The notes under the pieces are model-generated. The model was given only the letters and a program-made list of their open reading frames with translations. It was not told the DNA's origin and searched no databases. A stretch of DNA of 64,000 nt from CBDAPX01 sp965198725 (lineage in GTDB: Bacteria > Pseudomonadota > Alphaproteobacteria > Rhodobacterales > Rhodobacteraceae): positions 310,001-374,000 of the forward strand of contig CBDAPX010000002.1 of the NCBI GenBank assembly GCA_965198725.1, read 5' to 3'. Below, in pieces: positions 25,110 to 33,323 of the stretch (within the stretch, counting starts at the first letter, position 1; each line of letters opens with the position of its first letter). The position numbers were made by a program, and so were the translations under genes.

Positions 25110-25422
25110 ACGCCGACAGTCGATCTTAGACAAGGTGAAGGCCCGTGTAACCGTTGAACAAAACGGCTGTTGGATTTGGCAAGGTCCGACTTCGGGCAGC
25201 GGACGCGGCGGAGGTTACCCTCGCATGTGCGTAGACGGACAGACCGTGGCCGTCCACCGTGTGATCTATACCCACTTCCACGGTTACGTTCCGGGAAAAA
25301 AACAGATCGACCACACCTGCCGCAATCGCCTTTGCTGCAACCCCGATCACCTAGAACTGGTCACGCACAAAGAAAACCAGCGACGCCGGGACGCCGCCAA
25401 CACTGCGGGGCGGCATGACTGA
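25102..25422 (+). CDS. HNH endonuclease (third HNH gene)
   Basis: 106 residues from ATG 25102, overlapping the preceding gene (ATGAGTGA). The HNH fold is visible as CWIWQGPTS, AVHRVIYTHFHG, KKQIDHTCRNRLCCNPDHLE, matching the HNH_3-type nucleases common in phages. No AP2 module. It lies just before the primase-helicase gene, whose start it overlaps by 8 bp, so like the other HNH genes it neighbours a replication gene. Confidence 0.85.
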   Translation: MSERRQSILDKVKARVTVEQNGCWIWQGPTSGSGRGGGYPRMCVDGQTVAVHRVIYTHFHGYVPGKKQIDHTCRNRLCCNPDHLELVTHKENQRRRDAANTAGRHD

Positions 25423-27454
25423 CAGCTTTCTAAGAACCTACGGCCAACGCCTTCTGGACCAAGGCTACCCGATCATCCCGATCAAGCGCGGCTACAAGTT
25501 TCCGCGCGGTATCTCCGATTGGCAGCGGATCGAAGCCAACGAAACCCGATTGAACAAGTGGCTGGCCAACGGCTTCGCCGACGGCGGTGTTGGTATCCAG
25601 ACCCGTCACTTCCCCGCCGCCGATCTGGACGTGCGCGACGCCGATATCATTGATCAACTTGTCGCATGGTGCGAAGCCAATATCGGGCCGACCGTCCAGC
25701 GCGTCGGGCAAGCCCCGAAAATCTTGCTGGCCTATCGCACCGACAAGCCGTTCCCCAAGATCGCCAGCGGTAAGTATGTCGATTTCCTTGGGTTGGAACA
25801 CAAGGTCGAAATCCTGGGCGACGGCCAACAGTTCGTCGCCTTCGCCGATCACCCCGACACGGGCAAGCCCTACGAATGGGTGTCCAAAAAGACCCTTGCA
25901 GATATTCCGGCAGCCGATTTGCCCACGATTACCGAAGATCAGGCACGGGACTTGGTGGCGTTCTTCGAAAGTATTGTTCCCGACGATTGGGAACTGGTCG
26001 AAAACGCCCCGACTTCCAAACTGGTCGATCAGTCGATCCCGGAAGCTGAACGTGTTCTGGCCCATGCGAAACCAAAAGTAGACGTAACGACGATCCAGCT
26101 TCGCAAGGCCCTGTCCTATCTGGACCCGGACATTCGCATGAACGAATGGGTGCGCTATGGAATGGGATTGTTCCACCAATACGACGGCGACCACGAAGGC
26201 TTCGACCTTTGGGACGAATGGAGTTCCGGCGGGTCAAAATACAATGAAACCGAGATGGCCGCCCGTTGGCGGTCTTTCGAAGCCAATCTGGCGACCACCA
26301 ACCCCGTAACCGCCGCGACAATCATCCACGCGGCCCGACAAGCCCGTGCGCAGAAGGTCGAAGACAGCGCCCCAAAGTCGAAAGCAAAGTTCGCGCTGAT
26401 CCACGCGCAAGACGTGTTGGCGAAGCTGGGGCCGATCAACTGGCAGATCACGGGATTTCTCGAACAGAACACCACGGGTTTGTTGTTCGGCGATCCCGGA
26501 TCGTTCAAATCGTTCATCGCCTTAGACATGGCGTTCCACGTCGCTGCGGGCAGAGATTGGCACGGGCGGCCCGTCAAGCAAGGTCCGGTGATCTACATCG
26601 CCGGTGAAGGGCACGGCGGCCTTGCCCGCCGTTTCGCGGCCTGGGAACGCCACCACGGGGTCGGCTTGGCCGACCTCCCGTTCTACGTCAGTCAACAAGC
26701 CGCCCAGTTCTACGACACCGCCGCCGCCAAGGAAGTCGTCGAAGCGGTCAACGAAATCGCAGATCATAGTTCGACACCGGCTTTGATCGTGATCGACACC
26801 CTTGCCAGAAATTTCGGCGGTGGGGACGAAAACTCTAACACTGACATGGGTGTGTTCCTGAACCACGTAGACGGCCTTCTGCGGGCCAAATTCGGGGCCA
26901 CCGTCATGATCGTGCATCACACCGGCCACAGCCACAAGGAACGCGCACGTGGGGCTACAGCCCTTAAGGGCGGCATGGACTTCGAATTCCGTGTCGAGAA
27001 AGCCGGAGACGACATTAGCGCCCGTGTCGTGTGCACCAAAATGAAAGACGCCAAAGAGCCGGACGACGTGTGGTTCAAGGGGCGTGAAGTGCTGGTCGGA
27101 GACTTCGAAGAAGACATGACCAGCCTCGTTTTCGACCAATCCGAAGCCCCGATGCGTGAGGTCAAATCCGAACTGAAAGGCAAACAAGCCGCCTTATTCG
27201 CGACGATTGAACAGGAAGCGCCCGTGGACCGAAACACGCTTCGCGAAATCGTCTTGTCCGAAGGCACCTTCGACAATTCAGATCAGTTCAAACGCGCACT
27301 TCAAGAATTGAAAAAGAAAGAACTGGTGTCGGAATTCGAAGGTCGGGTCGGCGTCATGGACCCGTTTTTTGCCGGACAAAACCCGGACAAAAGCGACTTG
27401 TCCGCCGGACAAACGGAAAATGTCCGGCAAACCAACGAAAAAGGGGTAAGCTAA
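25415..27454 (+). CDS. Primase-polymerase / RepA-like helicase
   Basis: 679 residues in three parts. Residues 1-200 resemble the bifunctional DNA primase/polymerase (PrimPol) domain (QGYPIIPIKRGYKFP, PAADLDVRD, FLGLEHKVEILGDGQQ). Residues about 220-310 resemble a PriCT-type domain (RKALSYLDPDIRMNEWVRYG). Residues about 330-560 are a RecA-fold helicase with Walker A FGDPGSFKS, Walker B ALIVIDTLARN and a HHTGHS motif. It likely initiates phage replication. The last 80 bp carry several CCGGACA repeats that continue downstream. Confidence 0.88.
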   Translation: MTDSFLRTYGQRLLDQGYPIIPIKRGYKFPRGISDWQRIEANETRLNKWLANGFADGGVGIQTRHFPAADLDVRDADIIDQLVAWCEANIGPTVQRVGQAPKILLAYRTDKPFPKIASGKYVDFLGLEHKVEILGDGQQFVAFADHPDTGKPYEWVSKKTLADIPAADLPTITEDQARDLVAFFESIVPDDWELVENAPTSKLVDQSIPEAERVLAHAKPKVDVTTIQLRKALSYLDPDIRMNEWVRYGMGLFHQYDGDHEGFDLWDEWSSGGSKYNETEMAARWRSFEANLATTNPVTAATIIHAARQARAQKVEDSAPKSKAKFALIHAQDVLAKLGPINWQITGFLEQNTTGLLFGDPGSFKSFIALDMAFHVAAGRDWHGRPVKQGPVIYIAGEGHGGLARRFAAWERHHGVGLADLPFYVSQQAAQFYDTAAAKEVVEAVNEIADHSSTPALIVIDTLARNFGGGDENSNTDMGVFLNHVDGLLRAKFGATVMIVHHTGHSHKERARGATALKGGMDFEFRVEKAGDDISARVVCTKMKDAKEPDDVWFKGREVLVGDFEEDMTSLVFDQSEAPMREVKSELKGKQAALFATIEQEAPVDRNTLREIVLSEGTFDNSDQFKRALQELKKKELVSEFEGRVGVMDPFFAGQNPDKSDLSAGQTENVRQTNEKGVS

Positions 27455-27563
27455 TGTTTTACAACGGCAATGTGCCGGACATGGGCAAAATGTCCGGCGG
27501 ACATGGAACACAGACGCAACCGGACATTTTTCCGTATACCCTTAGGGGTACGGAAATGTCCGG
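27372..27563. repeat. CCGGACA iteron-like cluster (candidate origin)
   Basis: Eight exact copies of the heptamer in either direction occur in 192 bp: CCGGACA at 27372, 27383, 27405, 27475, 27520 and TGTCCGG at 27421, 27491, 27557, plus six-base versions at 27399 and 27498. The copies fall in different reading phases across the primase 3' end and the next small frame, so protein repeats do not explain them. A stem-loop (TCCGTA/TACGGA with CCC/GGG) lies at 27531-27554. Adjacent to the primase gene, this resembles an iteron origin or regulator-binding array. Confidence 0.7.
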
Positions 27564-27606
27564 CGAGTGTTGGCCTTTTCCGGGGTCGTATGGGGAGAGC
27601 GTGTGA
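27454..27606 (+). CDS. Small ORF within the repeat cluster
   Basis: 50 residues (MFYNGNVPDMGKMSGGHGTQ onward), starting in TAATG overlap with the primase stop and ending in TGATG overlap with the next gene. Coupling at both ends favours translation, yet composition is dominated by the underlying DNA repeats (MSGG, PDM, PDI), so it may exist only to carry the repeats between coupled genes. Confidence 0.45.
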   Translation: MFYNGNVPDMGKMSGGHGTQTQPDIFPYTLRGTEMSGECWPFPGSYGESV

Positions 27607-27935
27607 TGGCTGCCGCACTCACTGTCGAAGCCTTGGAACAGCGCGGCGCGGTCCTGGTCGAAGAAAACCTGACCCACCAAATTTGGGAATTCCCGGACAA
27701 AGCCAAAAATGGTTGGCGCAGTTTCTATGTTCGCCTGATCGATCAACCGAAGGACCGGTGGACGAAGCGGGCTTGGTGGTTGGGACACAACGGCAACCGC
27801 TTGTCCCAAGGCCCAGCCGCCAAGCAGTTGCGCGAAAGCGATCCCGAAACCTATTCGTGGGTCGATAGCGAGTTGTGGGCTTGGATCGCAACTGACGGCG
27901 GAGGCTTTCCAGCCGCACGGGAGACTTGGAAATGA
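27606..27935 (+). CDS. Hypothetical phage protein
   Basis: 109 residues from ATG 27606, Trp-rich (IWEFPDKAKNGWRSFYVRLI, RAWWLGHNGNRLSQ, WVDSELWAWIATD). Looks like a compact alpha/beta domain; no family recognised. Overlaps the next gene by 4 bp. Located between primase-helicase and the NusG-like gene. Confidence 0.7.
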   Translation: MAAALTVEALEQRGAVLVEENLTHQIWEFPDKAKNGWRSFYVRLIDQPKDRWTKRAWWLGHNGNRLSQGPAAKQLRESDPETYSWVDSELWAWIATDGGGFPAARETWK

Positions 27936-28522
27936 ACGCCGCTGATTTCCTATCGCAAGCCCAATCCGAAATGCAGGACCGCGCCACGACCTACGACAAC
28001 GCCGCCGGTGCGCGTTGGTGGCGAGACTGTCACCGGGACGCTGATCGGGCGCTGACAATGGGCGGATCGAACCTGGCAGAAGATCGGACGCCGTTCCAGC
28101 CAACGGACGATCAACAAAAAAAACATGGCCACTTCGTCCAGCGTTGCGGCGAACGCGGGATCGTAGCCGCCGATCCTTGGTGGGTGGTTGCCGAATTGGA
28201 AAAGGCGGTTCAGGGCCAGCCCCACGGGTTGGAGTTCGTGACGAAGGTGATCCCCTGTTTCGGACGACGGGCCGACATTTGGCGGTTTGGCCTGGTCGAA
28301 GGAATTTTCTATGCGGCTGTCGGCCACGACGGGCGGCCCAGAACGATTTTAACGAAAGACATGGTGCGGCGGAAGAAGCGGGCGTTGAAGCGGCTGCGTC
28401 GCGGGATCGTCAAACCGCAAATCAATAAGCAGAGGTGGCGGCAGTGCAGGACGATCAGGAAATTCAGTGGTTCGCGATCCGAACCAAGAAGCCCGCGAAC
28501 CGCAACCGGACAACGGAAGTGA
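27932..28522 (+). CDS. Hypothetical phage protein, possibly chimeric
   Basis: 196 residues from ATG 27932. The first 25 residues (MNAADFLSQAQSEMQDRATT then YDN) resemble the start of DUF6378-type phage proteins, but the expected continuation is absent and the rest (GLEFVTKVIPCFGRRADIWR, RRKKRALKRLRRGIVK) is a basic, unrelated domain. The last 79 bp overlap the NusG-like gene in another frame, an unusually long overlap. It may be a fusion of two truncated genes; function unknown. Confidence 0.55.
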   Translation: MNAADFLSQAQSEMQDRATTYDNAAGARWWRDCHRDADRALTMGGSNLAEDRTPFQPTDDQQKKHGHFVQRCGERGIVAADPWWVVAELEKAVQGQPHGLEFVTKVIPCFGRRADIWRFGLVEGIFYAAVGHDGRPRTILTKDMVRRKKRALKRLRRGIVKPQINKQRWRQCRTIRKFSGSRSEPRSPRTATGQRK

Positions 28523-29085
28523 TCGGGGGCGAATTTGAACAATACGTGGACAAGAAGGGCCGGAAACGAAAGCGCCGGATCAAGGGGACCGGACAGCGGG
28601 AATTCGTGATCGAAACCGTTTTGCGCAAATCTGATTTCCACGTCTTTCTTCCCACCAAAAAAGTCTGGCGGCGCAAATCCAAGTACACAAAGGAAAAACA
28701 GCTTGTAGCCTACCCCCTGTTGGTCGGGTGGGTGTTCGTCGGATGGCCGAAAGGCGAAAACCGTTGGGCTGATCTGTTCCGCGTCAATCTGGTGCAGGAC
28801 GTGGCCGGTATCGATGGTCGGCCCTATCCGATCCCGCAATCGATCATGGACGAAATGTTCAAGCGTTGGGGTGGTCGCAGCACGAAAGCACCAGAACGGG
28901 AAAAGTTCATGCGGACCCACCACGAATTCAAGATCGGGGATCAAGTCAAGATCGTCGAAGGTCCGTTCGACGGCGTGGTTGTTAGGGTCGTCGATCTTCG
29001 CGGCCCCGACGCTCGTGTTGTCCTGGAACTGCTTGGGGGCGAACAAATCCTGCAAATCCATAGCATGAATTTGGAAGCGGCTTGA
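28444..29085 (+). CDS. NusG-like antiterminator (NGN and KOW domains)
   Basis: 213 residues. Residues about 5-130 form an NGN-like domain: IQWFAIRTKKP at the start, then HVFLPTKKVWRRK, LVAYPLLVGWVFVGWP, as in NusG/RfaH paralogs (FxP and YPLLxGYxF signature). The C-terminus has a KOW motif, FKIGDQVKIVEGPFDGVVVR. Family members bind RNA polymerase and suppress pausing or termination. GTG 28444 is chosen because GAGGTGG lies about 6 nt upstream. It directly precedes a non-coding leader with a terminator ahead of the late genes, so control of late transcription is the natural hypothesis. Confidence 0.82.
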   Translation: MQDDQEIQWFAIRTKKPANRNRTTEVIGGEFEQYVDKKGRKRKRRIKGTGQREFVIETVLRKSDFHVFLPTKKVWRRKSKYTKEKQLVAYPLLVGWVFVGWPKGENRWADLFRVNLVQDVAGIDGRPYPIPQSIMDEMFKRWGGRSTKAPEREKFMRTHHEFKIGDQVKIVEGPFDGVVVRVVDLRGPDARVVLELLGGEQILQIHSMNLEAA

Positions 29086-29364
29086 CACAGACAGGCTATC
29101 TACGTAAGCTTTTTGACAAAGGCACTACATATAGTAGTTGCCACACCAATAAAACCTAGGGTACTCCGCCCCGGTTCTGCCGAAAAGGATAATTGTGTTT
29201 GCGGTGGGCGAAGATGTTGGCGAAGCCCTTACGGTAGGTCCAGCGTTACGCTAGGGTTAATACGCCCAATTGAAATTCCACTCGTTGGCTACGCGCCTTC
29301 GGATAGCCTCGCCCTAACCAGGCGGGGTTTTCATTTGCCGGTGCGATGCACCAAGGATTAGATT
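29086..29364 (+). promoter_or_regulatory. Late-gene leader with tandem TTGACA boxes
   Basis: 279 bp with no credible gene. Two TTGACA hexamers at 29082-29087 and 29113-29118 are 31 bp apart; the matching -10 positions (TAAGCT, TAGTTG region) are weak. ACTAC-atata-GTAGT follows at 29125-29139. Downstream are several possible stems (GGGC/GCCC at 29206-29228, AGCG/CGCT at 29242-29252, GGCTA/TAGCC at 29287-29308) and a terminator. The design resembles a phage late promoter whose transcript ends early unless antiterminated. Confidence 0.6.
29305..29331 (+). terminator. Leader terminator before the packaging genes
   Basis: AGCCTCGCC pairs with GGCGGGGTT (G.U pairs allowed) around a 7-nt loop and is followed by TTTT. 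It lies only 34 bp before the terminase small-subunit start and would stop transcripts from the leader unless overcome by an antiterminator. Confidence 0.75.
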
Positions 29365-29856
29365 GTGACCAAGAAGCGGCCCGCAAATCGGCCTTCGGAA
29401 TACGACAAGGCCGGGGGCGACGAAAAGGTTCCAGCGATCACGCTGCAACTGACGCTGTTAGGGGCGACCGAAGAAGAAATCGCGGCGGCCTTTGGTGTCA
29501 GCCGTCGGTCGATCACCAACTGGAAAGGCCGCTATCCGCAATTCAAGCAAGCCCTGATCGAAGGCAAGATGCTGGCCGACGCCCAAGTCGGGCAGCGCCT
29601 ATTTGAGCGGGCCACGGGGTACGAACACCCCGAAGACAAGATTTTTTACGACAGTAAGACCGGCGAAACGGTTGTTGCCCCGACCACGAAACACTATCCG
29701 CCCGACACGGTGGCCGCGATCTTCTGGTTGAAGAACCGGCGACCCGATCTGTGGCGTGACAAGCAGGATATTAACCACGGTTCCGAAGACGGCAGCATGA
29801 AGCCGCAGGTCGTGTTGTATCAGTTGCCCGACAATGGCCGGGGTAGCGACAATTAG
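29365..29856 (+). CDS. terS: Terminase small subunit
   Basis: 163 residues from GTG 29365 with AAGGA about 8 nt upstream. N-terminal helix-turn-helix (LTLLGATEEEIAAAFGVSRR then SITNWKGRYPQF) and the GYEHPEDKIFYD segment are standard for small terminases, which recognise the packaging site and regulate the large subunit. Overlaps the terminase large gene by 23 bp. Confidence 0.87.
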   Translation: MTKKRPANRPSEYDKAGGDEKVPAITLQLTLLGATEEEIAAAFGVSRRSITNWKGRYPQFKQALIEGKMLADAQVGQRLFERATGYEHPEDKIFYDSKTGETVVAPTTKHYPPDTVAAIFWLKNRRPDLWRDKQDINHGSEDGSMKPQVVLYQLPDNGRGSDN

Positions 29857-31225
29857 ACCCCAGGCGGGGCCGCAAGAACAATTTCTGGCGTCCCCGGCTG
29901 ACATTGCGATCTATGGCGGGGCAGCGGGTGGCGGCAAGACCTGGGCGCTTCTGCTTGAACCGCTGCGCCACATTCACAACGCCGATTTCGGCGCAGTGTT
30001 CTTCCGCCGGAACACGACCCAAGTTCGCAACGAAGGCGGCTTGTGGGACGAAAGCGAAAAACTATACCCCCTGATCGGGGGCGATCCCCGGCAAGTGGTT
30101 TTGGACTGGCGGTTCGGGTCCGGGGCGAAGATTTCCTTTCGCCACCTGGAACACGAAAAGACGGTTCTGGATTGGCAGGGTTCGCAAATCCCGCTGATCT
30201 GCTTCGACGAATTGACCCACTTTTCGGAGAAGCAATTCTGGTACATGGTCAGCCGGAACCGCAGCACTAGCGGCGTCCGGCCTTACATCCGGGCAACGTG
30301 CAACCCCGACGCGGACAGTTGGGTCGCGCAGTTCATTGCCTGGTGGATTGATCAGGACACCGGCCTTGCGATACCCGAACGGGCTGGCAAGTTACGTTGG
30401 TTCGTGCGTTCTGGTGAAACGATTATCTGGGCCGACAACCCGGACGATCTGGCCAAACACACGATGGTGGACGAAAACGGGCAAGATACCCCGATCCCGC
30501 CCAAATCAGTGACGTTCATTCCGGCCAAGCTGACCGATAACCAGGCGTTGTTGGCCGCCGATCCGGGCTACATGGCGAACCTCATGGCGCTTTCGACGGT
30601 CGAACGGGAACGGCTGTTGGGCGGTAACTGGAAAATCCGGCCCGCTGCGGGCCTCTACTTCCAACGGGGTTGGGTCCAGATCGTGGACGCCGCCCCTGCC
30701 GGACTGCGCAAGGTGCGCGGCTGGGACTTGGCCGGAACGCCGAAGACAGAATTGAACGATCCAGACTGGACCGCCGGAACGCAGATCGGGAAGACTGACG
30801 ACGGTCGGTTCTTTGTGCTGGACCACCGTTTCGACCGAACGACGCCTGCCGGTGTCGAACGGTTGATCAAGAACACTGCGGAAGCCGATAGCCGGGACAC
30901 GGAAATCGACTTACCGCAAGACCCTGGGCAGGCGGGCAAAAGCCAAGTCGCGGGTCTGACGAAGATGTTGGCCGGGTTCAATGTCCGGTCGTCGCCGGAG
31001 ACAGGCGACAAGATCACAAGGTTCAGCGGATTTTCCGCGCAGGCCGAAGCGGGCAACGTGTTCGTGCTTCGGGCTGCATGGAATGAACGCTGGTTCACAC
31101 AACTGGAAGGCTTCCCCGAAGCGGTTCACGACGACGACGTGGACAGCACCAGTCGGGCGTTCAATCGTCTGGCCACGCGCCGGGAAGCCAAATCCGAAAC
31201 GAAGACAGTGGCAGGGTTCTTTTGA
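29834..31225 (+). CDS. terL: Terminase large subunit
   Basis: 463 residues. The packaging ATPase has Walker A YGGAAGGGKTWALL, Walker B IPLICFDELTHF and a motif III ATCNP. The C-terminal RNase H-like nuclease shows acids in VRGWDLAGTP, IDLPQDPGQAGK and VHDDDVDSTS. It cuts concatemers and drives DNA into the procapsid through the portal. Start ATG overlaps terS; the stop overlaps the portal start (TTGA). Confidence 0.95.
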   Translation: MAGVATIRPQAGPQEQFLASPADIAIYGGAAGGGKTWALLLEPLRHIHNADFGAVFFRRNTTQVRNEGGLWDESEKLYPLIGGDPRQVVLDWRFGSGAKISFRHLEHEKTVLDWQGSQIPLICFDELTHFSEKQFWYMVSRNRSTSGVRPYIRATCNPDADSWVAQFIAWWIDQDTGLAIPERAGKLRWFVRSGETIIWADNPDDLAKHTMVDENGQDTPIPPKSVTFIPAKLTDNQALLAADPGYMANLMALSTVERERLLGGNWKIRPAAGLYFQRGWVQIVDAAPAGLRKVRGWDLAGTPKTELNDPDWTAGTQIGKTDDGRFFVLDHRFDRTTPAGVERLIKNTAEADSRDTEIDLPQDPGQAGKSQVAGLTKMLAGFNVRSSPETGDKITRFSGFSAQAEAGNVFVLRAAWNERWFTQLEGFPEAVHDDDVDSTSRAFNRLATRREAKSETKTVAGFF

Positions 31226-32559
31226 CAGGCGTCAGCACCAAACACCCCGAATACACCGACGCGCGGCGTGCCGAATGGCGGCTTATGCGCGATGCTGTTG
31301 ACGGGGAAAGCGCGATCAAGGCCGCCGGGGAAACGTACCTGACGAAACCCAACGGCTTCACCAGCCAATCGGATCAGGGCAAGGCCGCCTACGAAGCCTA
31401 CAAGTCGCGTGCACAGTTCCCCGAACTGCTTGCCCCGTCGTTGGCCGCAATGGTCGGCGCGATCCATGAAAAGGAAATCCAGATCGAAATGCCCGACGGG
31501 TTGGCGTTTCTGAACGAACGCGCAACCGCTGACGGTCTAAGTCTGGAAGCCTTCCACCGGCGGATCACGCGCAACCTGTTGTTGTTGGGCCGATACGCCG
31601 TGTTGGCTGACGCGCCAAGCGGTGGTGGTGATCCGTTCTTGGCCGGATATGCGGCCCCAGCGGTGATCAACTGGGATCAGGACTTCTTCGTTCTGGACGA
31701 ATGCCACATGGCCCGAAACGGCTTCGCTTGGGAAAAGGTGGATCAATACCGCGTTCTTGGGCTGAACGACGGGCGCTATGTGCAGATCGTGCACCGCGAT
31801 GGCGGCGAAGAAGACGTGACGCCCACGATCCGAGGCGGTGCCGCGCTTGATCGGGTGCCGTTCGCGGTGGCCAATGCGAAAGACCTGGCATCGGATATCG
31901 AAACCCCACCACTGATCGGCGTGGCCCGTGCGGCCTTGGCGATCTACCAGTTGACGGCGGACTATCGCTATCAACTGTTCATGTCCGGCCAAGAAACACT
32001 GGTCGCGATCAACGGTGAAGCGCCCGACGCAATCGGGGCCGGTGTGGTCCATCAGATGATGGGCAGCGAAGGCGTTGAACCCGACCTGAAATATGTCAGC
32101 CCGACATGCGCCGGGATCGACGCCCACAAGAACGCGATGCAGGACAATCGGGAAGCGGCGGCGATGGCCGGTGCCCGTCTTCTACACCAGGAAAGTCGGG
32201 CGCAGGAAAGCGGCGAAGCCCGCCGCCTGCGCAACAAGTCCGAAACCGCGACGCTTCTAAGCGTGGCGCAAGCGTCTTGTGCGCTGTTGGAAACCAGCCT
32301 GCGCAACGCGGCGGCCATGATTGGTTTGCCCGAAGACGAAATCGTGGTCACGCCACCGGCGGACCTTCTGGACAACACAATGTCACCGGCGGACGCCTTG
32401 GCGCTTATGCAGGTCTGGCAGTCTGGTGGCGTCAGCTACCAGACCTATTACGAAAACTTGCAGCGGGGCGGCATCGCTTCCGCTGAACGCGATCATGAAG
32501 AAGAAACGTCTCTTATCGATGGTGAAGACGTTCTGACTGATCTGGGGGAAACCCCGTAA
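31222..32559 (+). CDS. Portal protein (DUF4055 type)
   Basis: 445 residues from a TTG overlapping the terL stop. Landmarks of the DUF4055 portal family: early EWRLMRDAVDGE, the AAPSLAAMVGAI-like helix (LAPSLAAMVGAIHEKEIQIE), long central helices and the GARLLHQESRAQESGEARRL clip region. The dodecameric portal is the entry vertex for DNA and the docking site for terminase and connectors. Confidence 0.88.
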   Translation: MTGVSTKHPEYTDARRAEWRLMRDAVDGESAIKAAGETYLTKPNGFTSQSDQGKAAYEAYKSRAQFPELLAPSLAAMVGAIHEKEIQIEMPDGLAFLNERATADGLSLEAFHRRITRNLLLLGRYAVLADAPSGGGDPFLAGYAAPAVINWDQDFFVLDECHMARNGFAWEKVDQYRVLGLNDGRYVQIVHRDGGEEDVTPTIRGGAALDRVPFAVANAKDLASDIETPPLIGVARAALAIYQLTADYRYQLFMSGQETLVAINGEAPDAIGAGVVHQMMGSEGVEPDLKYVSPTCAGIDAHKNAMQDNREAAAMAGARLLHQESRAQESGEARRLRNKSETATLLSVAQASCALLETSLRNAAAMIGLPEDEIVVTPPADLLDNTMSPADALALMQVWQSGGVSYQTYYENLQRGGIASAERDHEEETSLIDGEDVLTDLGETP

Positions 32560-32604
32560 ACCTGCGTGTGATGCACGCTCTCCCCAAAGAAAGGAACCGG
32601 GCCG

Positions 32605-33312
32605 ATGGCTCTTAAATCCGTGCTGGATACTCTGGACGACGTTCAGGAACCCCTAAAACAATTCTACACCGAAGTGGACGGTAAATTCGTCCTTCAAGTG
32701 GAAGGTGCCGACAGTTTGCCCGACGTGGCCAACCTGAAAAATGCCTACACTGCCGAAAAGCAGAAACGCCAAACCCAAGGGCAAGAACTGGCCACGCTGA
32801 AAGCGAAGCTGGACGATTACCCGGAAGATTTCGACGCGAAAGTCTGGGACGCCGCCAAGAACGGCAAGCCCGACGACGCCGCGTTGGTGGAACTGCGCCG
32901 CACGCTTGAAGGTGAACGCGACACCGCGATTTCTGAACGTGACGAAGCCCGGAAACAGGTTCGCGGCCTGACCGTGGACCTGAAACTGGACGAAGCCCTG
33001 GTGGAAAACGGGATCACAAGCCCCGCCTTCCAAAAAGCTGCACGCGCACTTCTGTCGCCGCAGGTGGGCATGGACGACAAAGGCAACCCCGTCGTGGAAA
33101 GCGACATGGGACCGCTGGCGTTGGCCGATCACGTCAAACGGTGGGCCGCCGGAGACGGCAAGGATTTCGTGTCCCCGCCCAAGGGTGGCGACGCAAAGGG
33201 GAATGACAAAGGCACGGGCAAAGCCAAATCCCGCAGCGAAATGACCGCTGTGGAGAAGTCGGCCTTTATCGAAGAACACGGGCAGTCGGAATTCTTGAAG
33301 CTGCCCAAATAG
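32605..33312 (+). CDS. Capsid scaffolding-like protein
   Basis: 235 residues, highly charged, with long coiled coils (AYTAEKQKRQTQGQELATLK; RTLEGERDTAISERDEARKQ) and a basic C-terminal tail (KGNDKGTGKAKSRSEMTAVE). This composition and its position between portal and major capsid gene are characteristic of scaffolding proteins that shape the procapsid and then leave. No protease motif is seen. Confidence 0.82.
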   Translation: MALKSVLDTLDDVQEPLKQFYTEVDGKFVLQVEGADSLPDVANLKNAYTAEKQKRQTQGQELATLKAKLDDYPEDFDAKVWDAAKNGKPDDAALVELRRTLEGERDTAISERDEARKQVRGLTVDLKLDEALVENGITSPAFQKAARALLSPQVGMDDKGNPVVESDMGPLALADHVKRWAAGDGKDFVSPPKGGDAKGNDKGTGKAKSRSEMTAVEKSAFIEEHGQSEFLKLPK

Positions 33313-33323
33313 AGGATTAGCAA

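Noticed and set aside
29231..29240. Resemblance of ACGGTAG to the RfaH ops element core GCGGTAG
   Set aside because: Only six or seven bases match and the surrounding ops hairpin is not evident; too weak to call.
29113..29361. 82-residue TTG-started frame in the late leader
   Set aside because: No ribosome site, Arg/Pro-rich odd composition, and it runs through the terminator hairpin; better read as non-coding.
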